Positions 7,256 through 15,300 of a stretch of 18,069 nt of DNA are shown here, one piece after another. Numbering within the stretch: the stretch's first letter is position 1; the number at the start of each line of letters is the position of its first letter. Source of the stretch: MGR-bin208 sp043780275 (lineage in GTDB: Bacteria > Bacteroidota > Bacteroidia > Chitinophagales > Chitinophagaceae); contig JAYWCV010000174.1 of assembly GCA_043780275.1 (NCBI GenBank), positions 1 to 18,069 on the forward strand, written 5' to 3'. The position numbers and the translations under genes are program-made. The notes under the pieces are model-generated. The model had not been told where the DNA came from. It was given only the letters and a program-made list of their open reading frames with translations, and made no database searches.

Positions 7256-8926
7256 TTAACGTTTTATAGATATTTGAATTGCTGACCAAATTTTTCCATC
7301 AAATACCAGTAGAGAATATATGTTTTGCGGAAGAGAAGAAACATCTATAATTACTTTATTGTCTTTGCCTGTATATTTTATTTGTTGTTTGATATTCCCT
7401 GATTTATCCATGATTTTTATTTCTTTTATTAGCTTATTCTTGAGTTTGCTTTCAACTGTAAGAACTCCGTTTGATGGATTAGGCGAAACGCTATAAGTGC
7501 TACAATCAATGGTGGTCCACTCTGAATAAGTATTGCCAGTTCCACATCCATTTGTGATAGTACAATAAACATTAATATATCCGTTATATAAACCCGGTGG
7601 GCATTGATCAACCTGAACAGTTACAAATGATTGGTTGGAACTACCATGAATTACTCCACCTTCAACATTCCATTGGTAACTTGTGCCATTTTCACCAACA
7701 CTTAATTCTAATAATTCACCAGGGCTTACACCGAGTGGTGGGTAAAGACCAATAATGTTAGAAGCTGTTTGCGTGCCAAGTTCAATAACTTTTATTGCAG
7801 TTTTAATACCACAAACACTTGATATAGTAGCGGTCAAAACAACATTACCGTTGCCGGTTTTTATAAGTTGAACAGTATTACCTGTAGGAGTCAGATTAAC
7901 AATACCTGTTGGAGAAGCTGTCCATGTGATATTTGCATTACATGGAAATGCTTCTATAATATTGTAAGTTGTTGGAGTTGAATTACAAATAGAGGAACTG
8001 CCATTTACTGTAAATGAAGGCAATGCAGCATTAAAAATAACGGTTGAAGTAGCCGTTGAAAGAGGTGCATTATTTACAAGAACTGTAGCAGAAACATTTT
8101 TTGGGGATGTGCTGATGCAAGCAGAGCTTAATTGAAGTGTATTGCTGGATGTAATAATGGTTTGAGGTGCTGGGTTTCCATTATATATCCATCCATTTGG
8201 AGTTGTACCCAAATTCCATGTATACCCGGTTATTCCAGTAACACCTGATGAATTTAAGGAAAATGATTGTGTAATTGGATAACCGCAGTTTATTGGAACA
8301 GAAGATGGCGACATTTGTAATGGTGTTGTTTTAGTAATCACAATCTGACTTATAGTTAGAACATCTAAGTCTAAGGATGTATTACCACCAGATACCCACA
8401 AAATTAAATATGGATAAACTGCACTTCCCTGGATACTAAATTGTGGTATATTATACGTAGCACTTGTTGTAGAAGTTGCTGCTGAAAGCCTACCTTCCCT
8501 AACAGTATTATAAGAGCTAACATTTGGATCAGGAGTGCAGGCAGTTGTACTGTTTGTAGTAAATTGATTGAAATTTGGAACAACAGAAGTTTTTAAGAAA
8601 AGAACATCCTTACCTTTTGCAGTAATTGAAATATCAAAATTATTCTCTGGAATAAAATTGTAGTTTATCACAAACGCAGTTCCACCTTGTGGGCTAGCTT
8701 TAGGCGTTGTAAATAGTCTTAAACCATCTGTTACATTAAAACTTACGCCACCAGATCTAGATGAATGTGCAACGCTATTTACATTAACAGATGGATTGAA
8801 AACATTACAAGCCGATGTACTAAGATTACTTTTTAAGTAATCAAATGTTGTAGTTTGTGAATATATGTGTTTGCCACAAAATAGAAACCCTATGAAGCAA
8901 AATAATTTAATAATTGATTTACACAT
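7256..8926 (-). CDS. T9SS type A sorting-domain protein with Ig/PKD-like repeats
   Basis: 556 residues. A signal peptide (KLFCFIGFLFCGKHIYSQ, residues 7-24) is followed by a Thr/Ser/Asn-rich beta domain (about 25-200). Two or more Ig/PKD-like modules follow (about 205-470, with repeated 'YTWNLGTTPNGW', 'NITWTASPTGIVNL' and 'YQWNVEGG' signatures). At the end is a type A C-terminal sorting domain (about 480-556): YSVSPNPSNGVLTVES, then IKIMDKSGNIKQQI, IDVSSLPQNIYSLLV and a basic end. The T9SS recognises this domain and secretes or anchors the cargo at the cell surface, usually with removal of the domain. I see no catalytic signature; an adhesive or structural surface role is inferred. It begins 12 bp after the upstream beta-barrel gene and is probably co-transcribed with it. 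No hairpin separates its 3' end from the convergent metalloprotease gene. Confidence 0.85.
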   Translation of the reverse strand: MCKSIIKLFCFIGFLFCGKHIYSQTTTFDYLKSNLSTSACNVFNPSVNVNSVAHSSRSGGVSFNVTDGLRLFTTPKASPQGGTAFVINYNFIPENNFDISITAKGKDVLFLKTSVVPNFNQFTTNSTTACTPDPNVSSYNTVREGRLSAATSTTSATYNIPQFSIQGSAVYPYLILWVSGGNTSLDLDVLTISQIVITKTTPLQMSPSSVPINCGYPITQSFSLNSSGVTGITGYTWNLGTTPNGWIYNGNPAPQTIITSSNTLQLSSACISTSPKNVSATVLVNNAPLSTATSTVIFNAALPSFTVNGSSSICNSTPTTYNIIEAFPCNANITWTASPTGIVNLTPTGNTVQLIKTGNGNVVLTATISSVCGIKTAIKVIELGTQTASNIIGLYPPLGVSPGELLELSVGENGTSYQWNVEGGVIHGSSNQSFVTVQVDQCPPGLYNGYINVYCTITNGCGTGNTYSEWTTIDCSTYSVSPNPSNGVLTVESKLKNKLIKEIKIMDKSGNIKQQIKYTGKDNKVIIDVSSLPQNIYSLLVFDGKIWSAIQISIKR

Positions 8927-8938
8927 AAAATAAGTTTT

Positions 8939-9505
8939 TTATTGATTATTGTCTTTTTCCAGATGTATTTGAAATCCTATGCTCAGGTAGAATGTTTTGG
9001 CACTCGTTGCAGTACGTTTACTATTAAAAATTTCATAATTCCCTGTAAATTCAATCCCCACACTTGAATTAAAATAAATTATCGGACCTGCAGAAATTGT
9101 ATAAACATTGTTTTTGTCAGATGAACCTCCATTATTACTTTTATAAAATATGTATTGATAAGTAGTTTCAGCAAGAAGATTTACTCTTTTATCGGTATCC
9201 AAAAAATAGTAACGTAGAAATGGACCGATGCCAACACCAGTTGATTTACTAACACCCCCATTGAATTTTATTTTAGAATACGTCAAGTTTGTCTTTAAAC
9301 CTCCAGCAAATTTGTCAATGAAAAAATAACCAATGGTAGGAGAAGTTTTGATATTGAGACCTCTGACCTCCGTGCCATTAAGGTCTTCTATTTGAGATGA
9401 AAAGTGCCCATTTCCTCCAACCAACCAGTTTCCTTTTGTAATTTGGCTGTTTACGTTAAACGAGAGAAATGTTGTTCCAAGAAAAATGATAATGGGTTTT
9501 TTCAA
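8939..9505 (-). CDS. Small outer-membrane beta-barrel protein
   Basis: 188 residues. The signal peptide is MKKPIIIFLGTTFLSFNVNS, with cleavage before QITKG. The mature part consists of alternating beta strands in the outer-membrane protein beta-barrel (OmpX/OmpA-like) style: TSPTIGYFFIDKFAGGLKT, VGIGPFLRYYFLD, VNLLAETTYQYIFYKS, YTISAGPIIYFNSSVGIEFT and a last strand TFYLSIGFQIHLE. The pattern suggests about eight strands. There is no peptidoglycan-binding domain. It heads a two-gene minus-strand unit with the T9SS cargo gene downstream. Whether it helps place that cargo is only a guess from position. Confidence 0.8.
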   Translation of the reverse strand: MKKPIIIFLGTTFLSFNVNSQITKGNWLVGGNGHFSSQIEDLNGTEVRGLNIKTSPTIGYFFIDKFAGGLKTNLTYSKIKFNGGVSKSTGVGIGPFLRYYFLDTDKRVNLLAETTYQYIFYKSNNGGSSDKNNVYTISAGPIIYFNSSVGIEFTGNYEIFNSKRTATSAKTFYLSIGFQIHLEKDNNQ

Positions 9506-9826
9506 AATTTCGATATTATTGGTTTAGATAATGGGTGTTATACCGGAGGGCATTATTGGTTGCAAAATATTACAATATTAATTTTATTATAGGTAAGATA
9601 CTTAATAAGTTTCACCCAAACAATGACCCTAAAGTGGTGTTTTCTTTCCAATAGAGACTCATCCTAAATTATTTGTGAAAGCGAGGACTCGACGCATATA
9701 AAAATGGCAACGGGACCTGTCGTAAACTCTTCTGGTAAATACACCTAATTATTTAAAAATTGGGAAAAAGGATTAACATTGCCCGATTGATATGTATCGG
9801 GCAATCATGTTCTAATAATTAATTTG
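9506..9826. other. Intergenic stretch between divergent genes, about 320 bp
   Basis: It separates the start of the minus-strand beta-barrel gene from the start of the FkbM gene, so it should hold promoters in both directions, but I find no exact TAnnTTTG box in either orientation. No credible gene, tRNA or T-run terminator is visible. The hairpin at 9778-9805 is the only clear structured element. The part at 9600-9740 is less AT-rich and holds no long open frame on either strand. Confidence 0.45.
9778..9805 (+). repeat. 10-bp perfect stem-loop in the FkbM leader
   Basis: ATTGCCCGAT (9778-9787) and ATCGGGCAAT (9796-9805) pair perfectly around an 8-nt loop. The stem ends 21 bp before the ATG at 9827. 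No T-run follows, so it is not a standard terminator. It may be a leader hairpin, an operator for a dimeric regulator, or a terminator remnant. Confidence 0.55.
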
Positions 9827-10681
9827 ATGAATAAATTTAATTTACCGAGAGCGATTCCATTTTTTACCAGCTATTATTTCAAAAAGCATTTTTGGGGTAA
9901 AATTTCCGACAAGGATTTGTTTGTAAAATTTCTTTTGCGGCTAAGAAAAAAAATGCCTTTCATTTTATTTGAAAAAGAAAATGGAGAATTCCTTTTCGAA
10001 ATTGAATCCAATAATAAGCCATTAAAATTAATTGCCCGCGGGCCGGGAAGCAGTGATGTAAAAGTATTGGACCAAGTTTTTTCTAAAAAAGAATACCTGC
10101 CGATTGTGCAGGAAATCATAAAACGAAATAGGGAGAAAAGTATAGAATTGATTATTGACGCAGGTTGTAATGTTGGATATGCATCTGTTTTTTTTAAAAG
10201 TTTTTTTCCTTCGGCAAACATCATTGCCATAGAAGCAGCAGATACAAATAAATTGCAGGCCGATAAAAACATAGCACTGAATGAAATGAATGACATTCAT
10301 ATTCTTCATGCCGGCATCTGGTCTGGCAATACGTTTTTAGAAATAAAAAAAGATTTTCTGGATGGAAAAGAATGGAGTTTTTATGTTGCTGAATCGGCTG
10401 TCCCAACTGATTTGAAAGGTATTTCATTAATGGAAATTCATCAAGGTTCGGGAAAAGAATCGATCGATATTTTAAAAATTGATATTGAGGGAGGAGAAAA
10501 AGAATTATTCCGAAAACCCGAATTCATGGATGCCGTACTGCAGAAGACAAGATTCCTGGCTATTGAAATTCATGATGAAACAGGTATGCGGCCTGTTATT
10601 TATGAAAGCCTGCAACGGAACGGGTTTGAGTGGTTTGATATCGGCGAAAGCACATTTGCCGTAAACAAAACAATTGCTTAA
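9827..10681 (+). CDS. FkbM family methyltransferase
   Basis: 284 residues. The SAM-binding Rossmann core reads IIDAGCNVGYASVFF (D111 to G117 is motif I), then NIIAIEAADTN (motif II acidic residue). The FkbM-specific DILKIDIEGGEKELF lies at about 215-228, followed by FLAIEIHDE. These enzymes methylate hydroxyl groups, often on sugars of polyketides, glycolipids or surface glycans; the substrate here is not visible. The N-terminal 70 residues are basic (YYFKKHFWGK and LLRLRKKMPF), perhaps for membrane or acceptor contact. The frame has a TTG one codon earlier; the ATG at 9827 is the natural start. The gene is alone on its strand, and its stop interleaves with that of meaB. The glycosyltransferase gene about 1 kb away is compatible with a glycan role but is on the other strand. 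Confidence 0.88.
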   Translation: MNKFNLPRAIPFFTSYYFKKHFWGKISDKDLFVKFLLRLRKKMPFILFEKENGEFLFEIESNNKPLKLIARGPGSSDVKVLDQVFSKKEYLPIVQEIIKRNREKSIELIIDAGCNVGYASVFFKSFFPSANIIAIEAADTNKLQADKNIALNEMNDIHILHAGIWSGNTFLEIKKDFLDGKEWSFYVAESAVPTDLKGISLMEIHQGSGKESIDILKIDIEGGEKELFRKPEFMDAVLQKTRFLAIEIHDETGMRPVIYESLQRNGFEWFDIGESTFAVNKTIA

Positions 10682-11580
10682 GGTCTCTCTTTTACAAACC
10701 GGTAAAGATTGAAATTTTCTTTGCTGTAATTGCTTTCAATTTCTTTCTTCAGGTCCTGTTTTTTTATTCCCTGCATTTTTTGTTGTTGCAATAAATAATA
10801 TGCTTTCTCTGCGAGTAACCAGAATTTACGGTCGGATGTATTGCTTTGTTGTTGCAGCAAATTTATTTTTTCTACTAATTCGCCGATACCGGTTTGCTGT
10901 GTGGCAATGGTTTTTATAACCGGTACTTCCTGTTCATGATTATGAAATGCAGGGGCCAGCATTTGCATCAGGTTTTTTACAAACAGGTCTGCTCCGGGCC
11001 GATCGCTTTTATTGACAACAAAAATATCGGCGATCTCCATCAGTCCGGCCTTCATGGTTTGCACTTCATCACCGGCTTCGGGTACAACCACTACTACGGT
11101 TGTATCTGCCAATCCCGCAATTTCAATTTCACTCTGGCCAACACCCACTGTTTCAATAATAATAATATCGAATGTGGCAGATCTTAACAGATCGGCAATC
11201 TCCATTATTTTTGGATGCAAACCGCCCATGGAACCTCGTGTGGCCAATGATCGGATAAACACATCGGGATGGGTGTACCAGTTGCTCATGCGTATGCGAT
11301 CGCCTAAAACTGCACCCAGGTTAAAGGGTGAAGATGGATCGACACAAAGTACAGCCACTTTTTTATGTTGTTTTATATATTCCGAAATAAGCCCATCCGT
11401 GATGGTGCTTTTTCCTGCTCCTGGCGGACCCGTGATGCCAATGATTTTTATTTTTTCATTTGCCTGCAGGGATTGCAATAACTCTTCATAACCGGGCTGG
11501 TCATTTTCAACAAAACTGATCGCCTTTGCAATCGATTTGATATCACCTGTTTGTATACCGGTTAAAAGTTTTTGCCACAT
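10678..11580 (-). CDS. meaB: Methylmalonyl-CoA mutase-associated GTPase MeaB (ArgK type)
   Basis: 300 residues from the ATG at 11580. An in-frame TTG two codons upstream lies inside a likely -7 box and is rejected. This SIMIBI-class G3E GTPase protects and reactivates the B12-dependent mutase and gates cofactor loading. Visible motifs are Walker A GPPGAGKST at 51-59, VDPSSPFNLGAVLGDRIRM, the switch-like segment ATRGSMGGLH, ETVGVGQSE (G3) and VNKSD (G4). The C-terminal dimerisation helices are shorter than in the longest family members but look complete. Neither mutase subunit gene (mutA/mutB or scpA) is in this window, so it is separate from its partner here. Its last 4 bp overlap the convergent FkbM gene. 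Confidence 0.93.
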   Translation of the reverse strand: MWQKLLTGIQTGDIKSIAKAISFVENDQPGYEELLQSLQANEKIKIIGITGPPGAGKSTITDGLISEYIKQHKKVAVLCVDPSSPFNLGAVLGDRIRMSNWYTHPDVFIRSLATRGSMGGLHPKIMEIADLLRSATFDIIIIETVGVGQSEIEIAGLADTTVVVVVPEAGDEVQTMKAGLMEIADIFVVNKSDRPGADLFVKNLMQMLAPAFHNHEQEVPVIKTIATQQTGIGELVEKINLLQQQSNTSDRKFWLLAEKAYYLLQQQKMQGIKKQDLKKEIESNYSKENFNLYRFVKERP

Positions 11581-11583
11581 AAG

Positions 11584-11612
11584 CAAACCTAATTAAAAAA
11601 GAAATATTCAAA
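11584..11612 (-). promoter_or_regulatory. Possible promoter for meaB with a very short leader
   Basis: Read on the minus strand, TAGGTTTG (11591 to 11584) matches the TAnnTTTG consensus exactly. TTTG (11612 to 11609) lies 17 nt upstream, a little closer than the ideal 19-21. The box ends 3 nt before the ATG at 11580, so the transcript would be leaderless or nearly so. Confidence 0.35.
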
Positions 11613-11659
11613 TGCATTCAAAAAAACTAAAATAGCTTAAAACGATTTTATTATAGGTA

Positions 11660-12427
11660 TCATTTATTTCGATGCTGTCTCTGAAGGCGGATTAACTTGG
11701 CGTATTTTAAAAAAGTAAAATACGCATCAGTTTTTGCAATGAGGAATCCATAAAAGCCATCCCTAAATCCTGCTTTGACAATGTATCCTGTAAAAAATGA
11801 CCAGAAAGGATTGATCAGTAAATCGATTATTCCGGCTTTTTTTTGTTGATCAAATTTTTCCTGCGCTGCTATGGTCGAAAATTTATTGCCTTGCAATATC
11901 ATTTCTTCGATGCTGTAAAAAGTGTAATGTAAAATATCTGCCTTCAAGTGTTGAACCGAAGCACCTGCTTCCATTTTTATTTCTTCATGAATGGTCGCTT
12001 CGGTCCACCTTGCTTTTTGTTTATTAACCAGCCTTATTTTTTTGTCGGGATACCAGTGACCATGACGGATAAATTTATCGCAGAAATAATTCAAACGGTT
12101 CATGCTGAAGCCGTCCGGTAAAAGGCTTTTTGATTTTAGTTTTCTTATTTCTTTGTCCAGTTCAGGACTAAGGGCTTCGTCCGCATCCAGCGATAAAACA
12201 AAATTGTTTGAGCAATGGTCCAGCGCATGATTTTTTTGTTTGCCGTAACCCAGAAATTTTTGTTGAATAAATTTTACCGAATATGCTTTACAGATAGCTT
12301 CCGTATTATCTGTTGAAAAAGAATCGACCACAACTATTTCGTCTGCAATATTTTTAACAGAGTCAATACATCGGGCAATATTTTTTTCTTCATTAAAGCT
12401 GATAATGCAAACGGAAAGCTTAATCAT
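11660..12427 (-). CDS. Family 2 glycosyltransferase, WaaE/KdtX-like
   Basis: 255 residues. A GT-A fold: LSVCIISFNEEKNIARCIDS at the N-terminus, EIVVVDSFSTDNT with D35 and D40 for nucleotide-sugar binding, and the metal-binding DxD in LSLDADEAL (D81, D83). RLNYFCDKFIRHGHWYPDKK and ATIHEEI follow, which with the short length fit the LPS-core glucosyltransferase WaaE/KdtX group. A C-terminal hydrophobic and basic part (NPFWSFFTGYIVKAGFRDGF) probably associates with the inner membrane. It likely adds a sugar to lipopolysaccharide or another surface glycan on the cytoplasmic face; donor and acceptor are unknown. It lies 79 bp upstream of meaB on the same strand, so read-through is possible. No other LPS-synthesis gene adjoins it. 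Confidence 0.88.
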   Translation of the reverse strand: MIKLSVCIISFNEEKNIARCIDSVKNIADEIVVVDSFSTDNTEAICKAYSVKFIQQKFLGYGKQKNHALDHCSNNFVLSLDADEALSPELDKEIRKLKSKSLLPDGFSMNRLNYFCDKFIRHGHWYPDKKIRLVNKQKARWTEATIHEEIKMEAGASVQHLKADILHYTFYSIEEMILQGNKFSTIAAQEKFDQQKKAGIIDLLINPFWSFFTGYIVKAGFRDGFYGFLIAKTDAYFTFLKYAKLIRLQRQHRNK

Positions 12428-12584
12428 ATAAGTAGGTTGAAGAAGCCGAAGTTAAGAAATGGATTGTATTTTGTCTTTTTTGAATAGGGACAGCTTGTAT
12501 ATTTTATAGATATTAGGGGGTTTATATTTTGATGTTTAAGACTCATTGTACATTGCAGTTCTTTTTTAACACGAAAATGATTTA

Positions 12585-13307
12585 ATGACAACACTCTGTT
12601 TCGATTTTGGAAACACCCGTTTAAAAGCGGCAGTTTTTAATAATGAAAATTTAGTAAAGGAAATTGTATTGGTTAATGATTCGGTAGAAACCATCCAATC
12701 ATTGATCGATCAATACCAACCACAGAAATCGATATTATCTTCTGTGATTGAACACAATGGCGAAATAGAACCCTTATTAGCCAGCAATTCAAAATTTCAT
12801 AAACTCAGTCATTTAACCAGGCTGGCGTTTTCCTGTGCTGTTGGAAAACCGGAAACCATTGGTGCGGACCGGCTTGCCCTTGCTGCTGCAGCTGTTCATT
12901 TTTATCCCCGGAAAAATAATCTTGTTATTGGGTTGGGGTCATGCATCACGTATAATTTTATCAATACCCGGCATGAATTCCTGGGTGGTTCTATTTCTCC
13001 GGGTTTAGAGATGAGATTAAAATCGTTAAGTCATTTTACTGCCAAACTTCCTTTGGTAAAAGCTGCCTGGAATGTCCCCTTAATTGGGTATGATACAGAG
13101 ACCAATATCCAGTCTGGCGTAGTGTTGGGAATGGCTAAAGAAATTGATGGAATCATTGCTGCATATACCGAAAAGTATAACAATTTTAACGTGCTTTTAA
13201 CCGGGGGCGATTTAGTGTATTTTGCTGCCCACCTTAAATGTTTGATATTTGCAGACTCCGAATTAATATTTAAAGGTTTATATGCGATCAGTGAAGTTAA
13301 TAATTAG
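12585..13307 (+). CDS. coaX: Type III pantothenate kinase
   Basis: 240 residues, usual for the family. It catalyses ATP-dependent phosphorylation of pantothenate, the first step of CoA synthesis, in the cytoplasm. Motif 1, DFGNTRLK at 7-14, carries the phosphate-binding Asp7. GADR at 93-96 holds Asp95, the position of the catalytic base in studied family members. GGSISPG follows at about 132-138, and a second ASKHA ATPase element, LLTGGD, lies near the C-terminus. The middle motif, commonly DxGTAxTxD, reads GLGSCITYN here, so both acidic residues are replaced; this may be typical of the lineage. It heads a cluster with the outer-membrane protein and lptC genes, overlapping the former by 26 bp. 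The 157-bp upstream gap shows no exact promoter consensus. Confidence 0.9.
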   Translation: MTTLCFDFGNTRLKAAVFNNENLVKEIVLVNDSVETIQSLIDQYQPQKSILSSVIEHNGEIEPLLASNSKFHKLSHLTRLAFSCAVGKPETIGADRLALAAAAVHFYPRKNNLVIGLGSCITYNFINTRHEFLGGSISPGLEMRLKSLSHFTAKLPLVKAAWNVPLIGYDTETNIQSGVVLGMAKEIDGIIAAYTEKYNNFNVLLTGGDLVYFAAHLKCLIFADSELIFKGLYAISEVNN

Positions 13308-14673
13308 TAAGAAAATCAATGAGTTAGCTTTAAAAAGTTGGACTATATCTGCCCTTTTCCTTATACTTGTTCAAGCTGCAAAAGCACAAGATAATTCCCC
13401 TTATTCGAGATATGGAATAGGCGATATGATGCCAAATAGCAATATTGCAACAAGGGGAATGGGTGGAATTTCAGCAGGATTTATTGATATGGTTTCAGTG
13501 AATTGGAATAACCCCGCATCTTATTCTCAGTTCAAAACTTTTTTGGAAGAGAAGACTTTAAAATCCATATCTGGTCGGGTGGTTTTAGATATCGGAACCA
13601 ATTTCGATAACCGTACATTAAAATCTACAACGGGTCCTGAAAAATTTACTTCTTCCAACGCTATTTTTTCATACATGCAAATGGGTATTCCTATAAAAAA
13701 TAATATAGGAATGAGTTTTGGTCTTCGGCCCGTTTCAAGAATTGGTTATCATATTACCAAAAGAGAAAAACTATTTGATCCATTAACAAACAAACCTATT
13801 GATAGCGCATTGACCGAATTTAAGGGTGATGGCGGATCATACCTGGCAACTACAGGAGCAGGATTTGCATTTAAAAATCTCAGTGTTGGTTTTAATGTTG
13901 GTTACTTGTTTGGCAATAAAAATTATACCAGTAAAAGGGCATTATTGAATGATACAGTTGCTTACCATAACGCTAATTATACTACCAAAACATCTTATGG
14001 AAATTTACACCTAAACTTTGGTGCACAATATAAAATAGATATTAATAAAATTTCTACCATCCGGTTAGGAGCTTATGGAACGCTGGAACAAAAACTAAAT
14101 GCAAGCTCCGACTTGCTCAGGGAAACATTTGTAAGAAATGCTACAGCGGGTGACTTTACATTAGACAGTGTTTCTTATCAGAAAAATATTCTGGGCAACA
14201 TCATCATGCCTTCCAATTTTGGTGTGGGCTTTGTATATGAGCGTTTGTTTGATAAAAATTCTCCAGGAATTTTGTTTGGCGTTGATTTTATACAAACCCA
14301 ATGGGCAAACTACAGGTATTACAACCAAACTGATTTTGTTCAAAATAGCTGGCAACTGAAATTTGGCGGTCAGTTAAGACCGGTGCCTACCAGAAATTTT
14401 TGGAGTAATGTTGCTTATCGTGCAGGATTTTTCTTTGGGCCCGATTATATCAATGTAAAAAAATCACTTTCTCAGTATGGGGTAACTTTCGGACTTGAAT
14501 TGCCGATAGCGAATTATAATCGTTTAAGCCCTGGTCAGTATACCAGGCTAAATCTTGCATTTGAATATATAAATAGAGGGAACAATGAAAATTTACTGAA
14601 GGATAATAATTTTCGGATTTCTGCAGGATTCAATCTGAGTGATATTTGGTTTGGCAAAAAAAGATATGACTAA
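13282..14673 (+). CDS. FadL/OMPP1-like outer-membrane protein
   Basis: 463 residues. The start at 13282 gives a long, basic n-region (MRSVKLIISKKINELALKSW) before the hydrophobic core TISALFLILVQAAKAQ, with cleavage after AKA near residue 35. The mature protein begins DNSPYSRYGIGDMM and then TRGMGGISAGF, a signature common in Bacteroidota beta-barrels related to the FadL/PorV group. About a dozen beta strands follow, ending in LSDIWFGKKRYD. No other Met lies between the chosen start and the mature region; GTG at 13291 is an alternative. The gene begins inside coaX and its end overlaps lptC, so the three are almost certainly one operon with translational coupling. Its cargo or substrate is unknown. 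Confidence 0.8.
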   Translation: MRSVKLIISKKINELALKSWTISALFLILVQAAKAQDNSPYSRYGIGDMMPNSNIATRGMGGISAGFIDMVSVNWNNPASYSQFKTFLEEKTLKSISGRVVLDIGTNFDNRTLKSTTGPEKFTSSNAIFSYMQMGIPIKNNIGMSFGLRPVSRIGYHITKREKLFDPLTNKPIDSALTEFKGDGGSYLATTGAGFAFKNLSVGFNVGYLFGNKNYTSKRALLNDTVAYHNANYTTKTSYGNLHLNFGAQYKIDINKISTIRLGAYGTLEQKLNASSDLLRETFVRNATAGDFTLDSVSYQKNILGNIIMPSNFGVGFVYERLFDKNSPGILFGVDFIQTQWANYRYYNQTDFVQNSWQLKFGGQLRPVPTRNFWSNVAYRAGFFFGPDYINVKKSLSQYGVTFGLELPIANYNRLSPGQYTRLNLAFEYINRGNNENLLKDNNFRISAGFNLSDIWFGKKRYD

Positions 14674-15244
14674 TTTTTACCCGCATATTAAAAACACATT
14701 CATTTCAGCAGCTTTATTTATGAGCTGCTGTTTTGCTTTGGGATGCGAAAATGATGAGAAGGTTTTAAAAGAAATGTTTGAAAAAGTTTCGATGGTTGAA
14801 GAGGCAGTAAATATCAATACACTTATAAGTCAGGGTGGAATTGTAAAAGCCAGAATGACTGCTCCGTTGATGTTGCGTTACCAGGAGGATACGGCTTATT
14901 ATGAATTTCCAAAATCTATACATATAGATTTTTACAACGATAGCATTCAAATTGAAAACCGGTTGAATGCACGGTATGGAAAATATTTTGATAATCTCAA
15001 TATGGTTTTTTTACGCGATAGTGTAGTTGTTTATAGTGTAAAGGGAGATACCTTAAGAAGCCCTGAATTATGGTGGAATCAAAATTTGCAAAAATTTTAT
15101 ACCGATAAACCTGTCTGGATTCATACAAAGGATAAACGCATATATGGCGAAAAGGGATTGGAAGCCGGACAGGATCTTAGTTGGTATAAAATTAATCTGC
15201 CAACCGGTACCGTTATAGTACCCAGCGAATCTCTTCCGGATTAA
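14666..15244 (+). CDS. lptC: LPS export periplasmic protein LptC (probable lipoprotein)
   Basis: 192 residues from the ATG at 14666. An ATG nine codons upstream is possible but would overlap the preceding gene by 35 bp rather than 8. The N-terminus MTNFYPHIKNTFISAALFMS leads to CCFALGCEND, where Cys27 could be lipidated, although ALGC is an imperfect lipobox. The mature part shows the LptC beta-jellyroll pattern: a conserved ARMTAPLMLRY, YYEFPKSIHIDFYND, NRLNARYGKYFDN, and SPELWWNQNLQKFYTDKPV followed by IYGEKGLEAGQDLSWYKI. The last elements are a strong LptC signature. LptC receives LPS from LptBFG at the inner membrane and passes it to LptA. The lptB, lptF and lptG genes are not in this window. 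It is the third gene of the coaX cluster. Confidence 0.88.
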   Translation: MTNFYPHIKNTFISAALFMSCCFALGCENDEKVLKEMFEKVSMVEEAVNINTLISQGGIVKARMTAPLMLRYQEDTAYYEFPKSIHIDFYNDSIQIENRLNARYGKYFDNLNMVFLRDSVVVYSVKGDTLRSPELWWNQNLQKFYTDKPVWIHTKDKRIYGEKGLEAGQDLSWYKINLPTGTVIVPSESLPD

Positions 15245-15280
15245 AGTCAATTTATTTTTTACTTTTTGATTAAAATATTC

Positions 15281-15300
15281 AACACTTTATTAAGTGTTTT
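15281..15300 (+). terminator. Weak AT-rich hairpin after lptC
   Basis: AACACTT (15281-15287) and AAGTGTT (15292-15298) form a 7-bp stem with loop TATT, then only a few T. It begins 36 nt after the lptC stop and overlaps the -33 box proposed for the next gene. A weak terminator is plausible, not certain. Confidence 0.35.

Noticed and set aside
9404..9592. Plus-strand open frame of 62 codons at the start of the minus-strand beta-barrel gene.
   Set aside because: It is mostly antisense to a clear signal peptide and beta-barrel gene, with no domain, promoter or start support of its own.
9600..9740. Less AT-rich part of the gap before the FkbM gene, considered as a tRNA or a gene remnant.
   Set aside because: No T-arm consensus or acceptor pairing was found, and all frames are broken by stops without a protein-like stretch.
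11012..11491. 159-codon plus-strand open frame antisense to meaB.
   Set aside because: It mirrors the conserved GTPase motifs of meaB and has the low-complexity Ser/Thr/Ile composition of an antisense frame.
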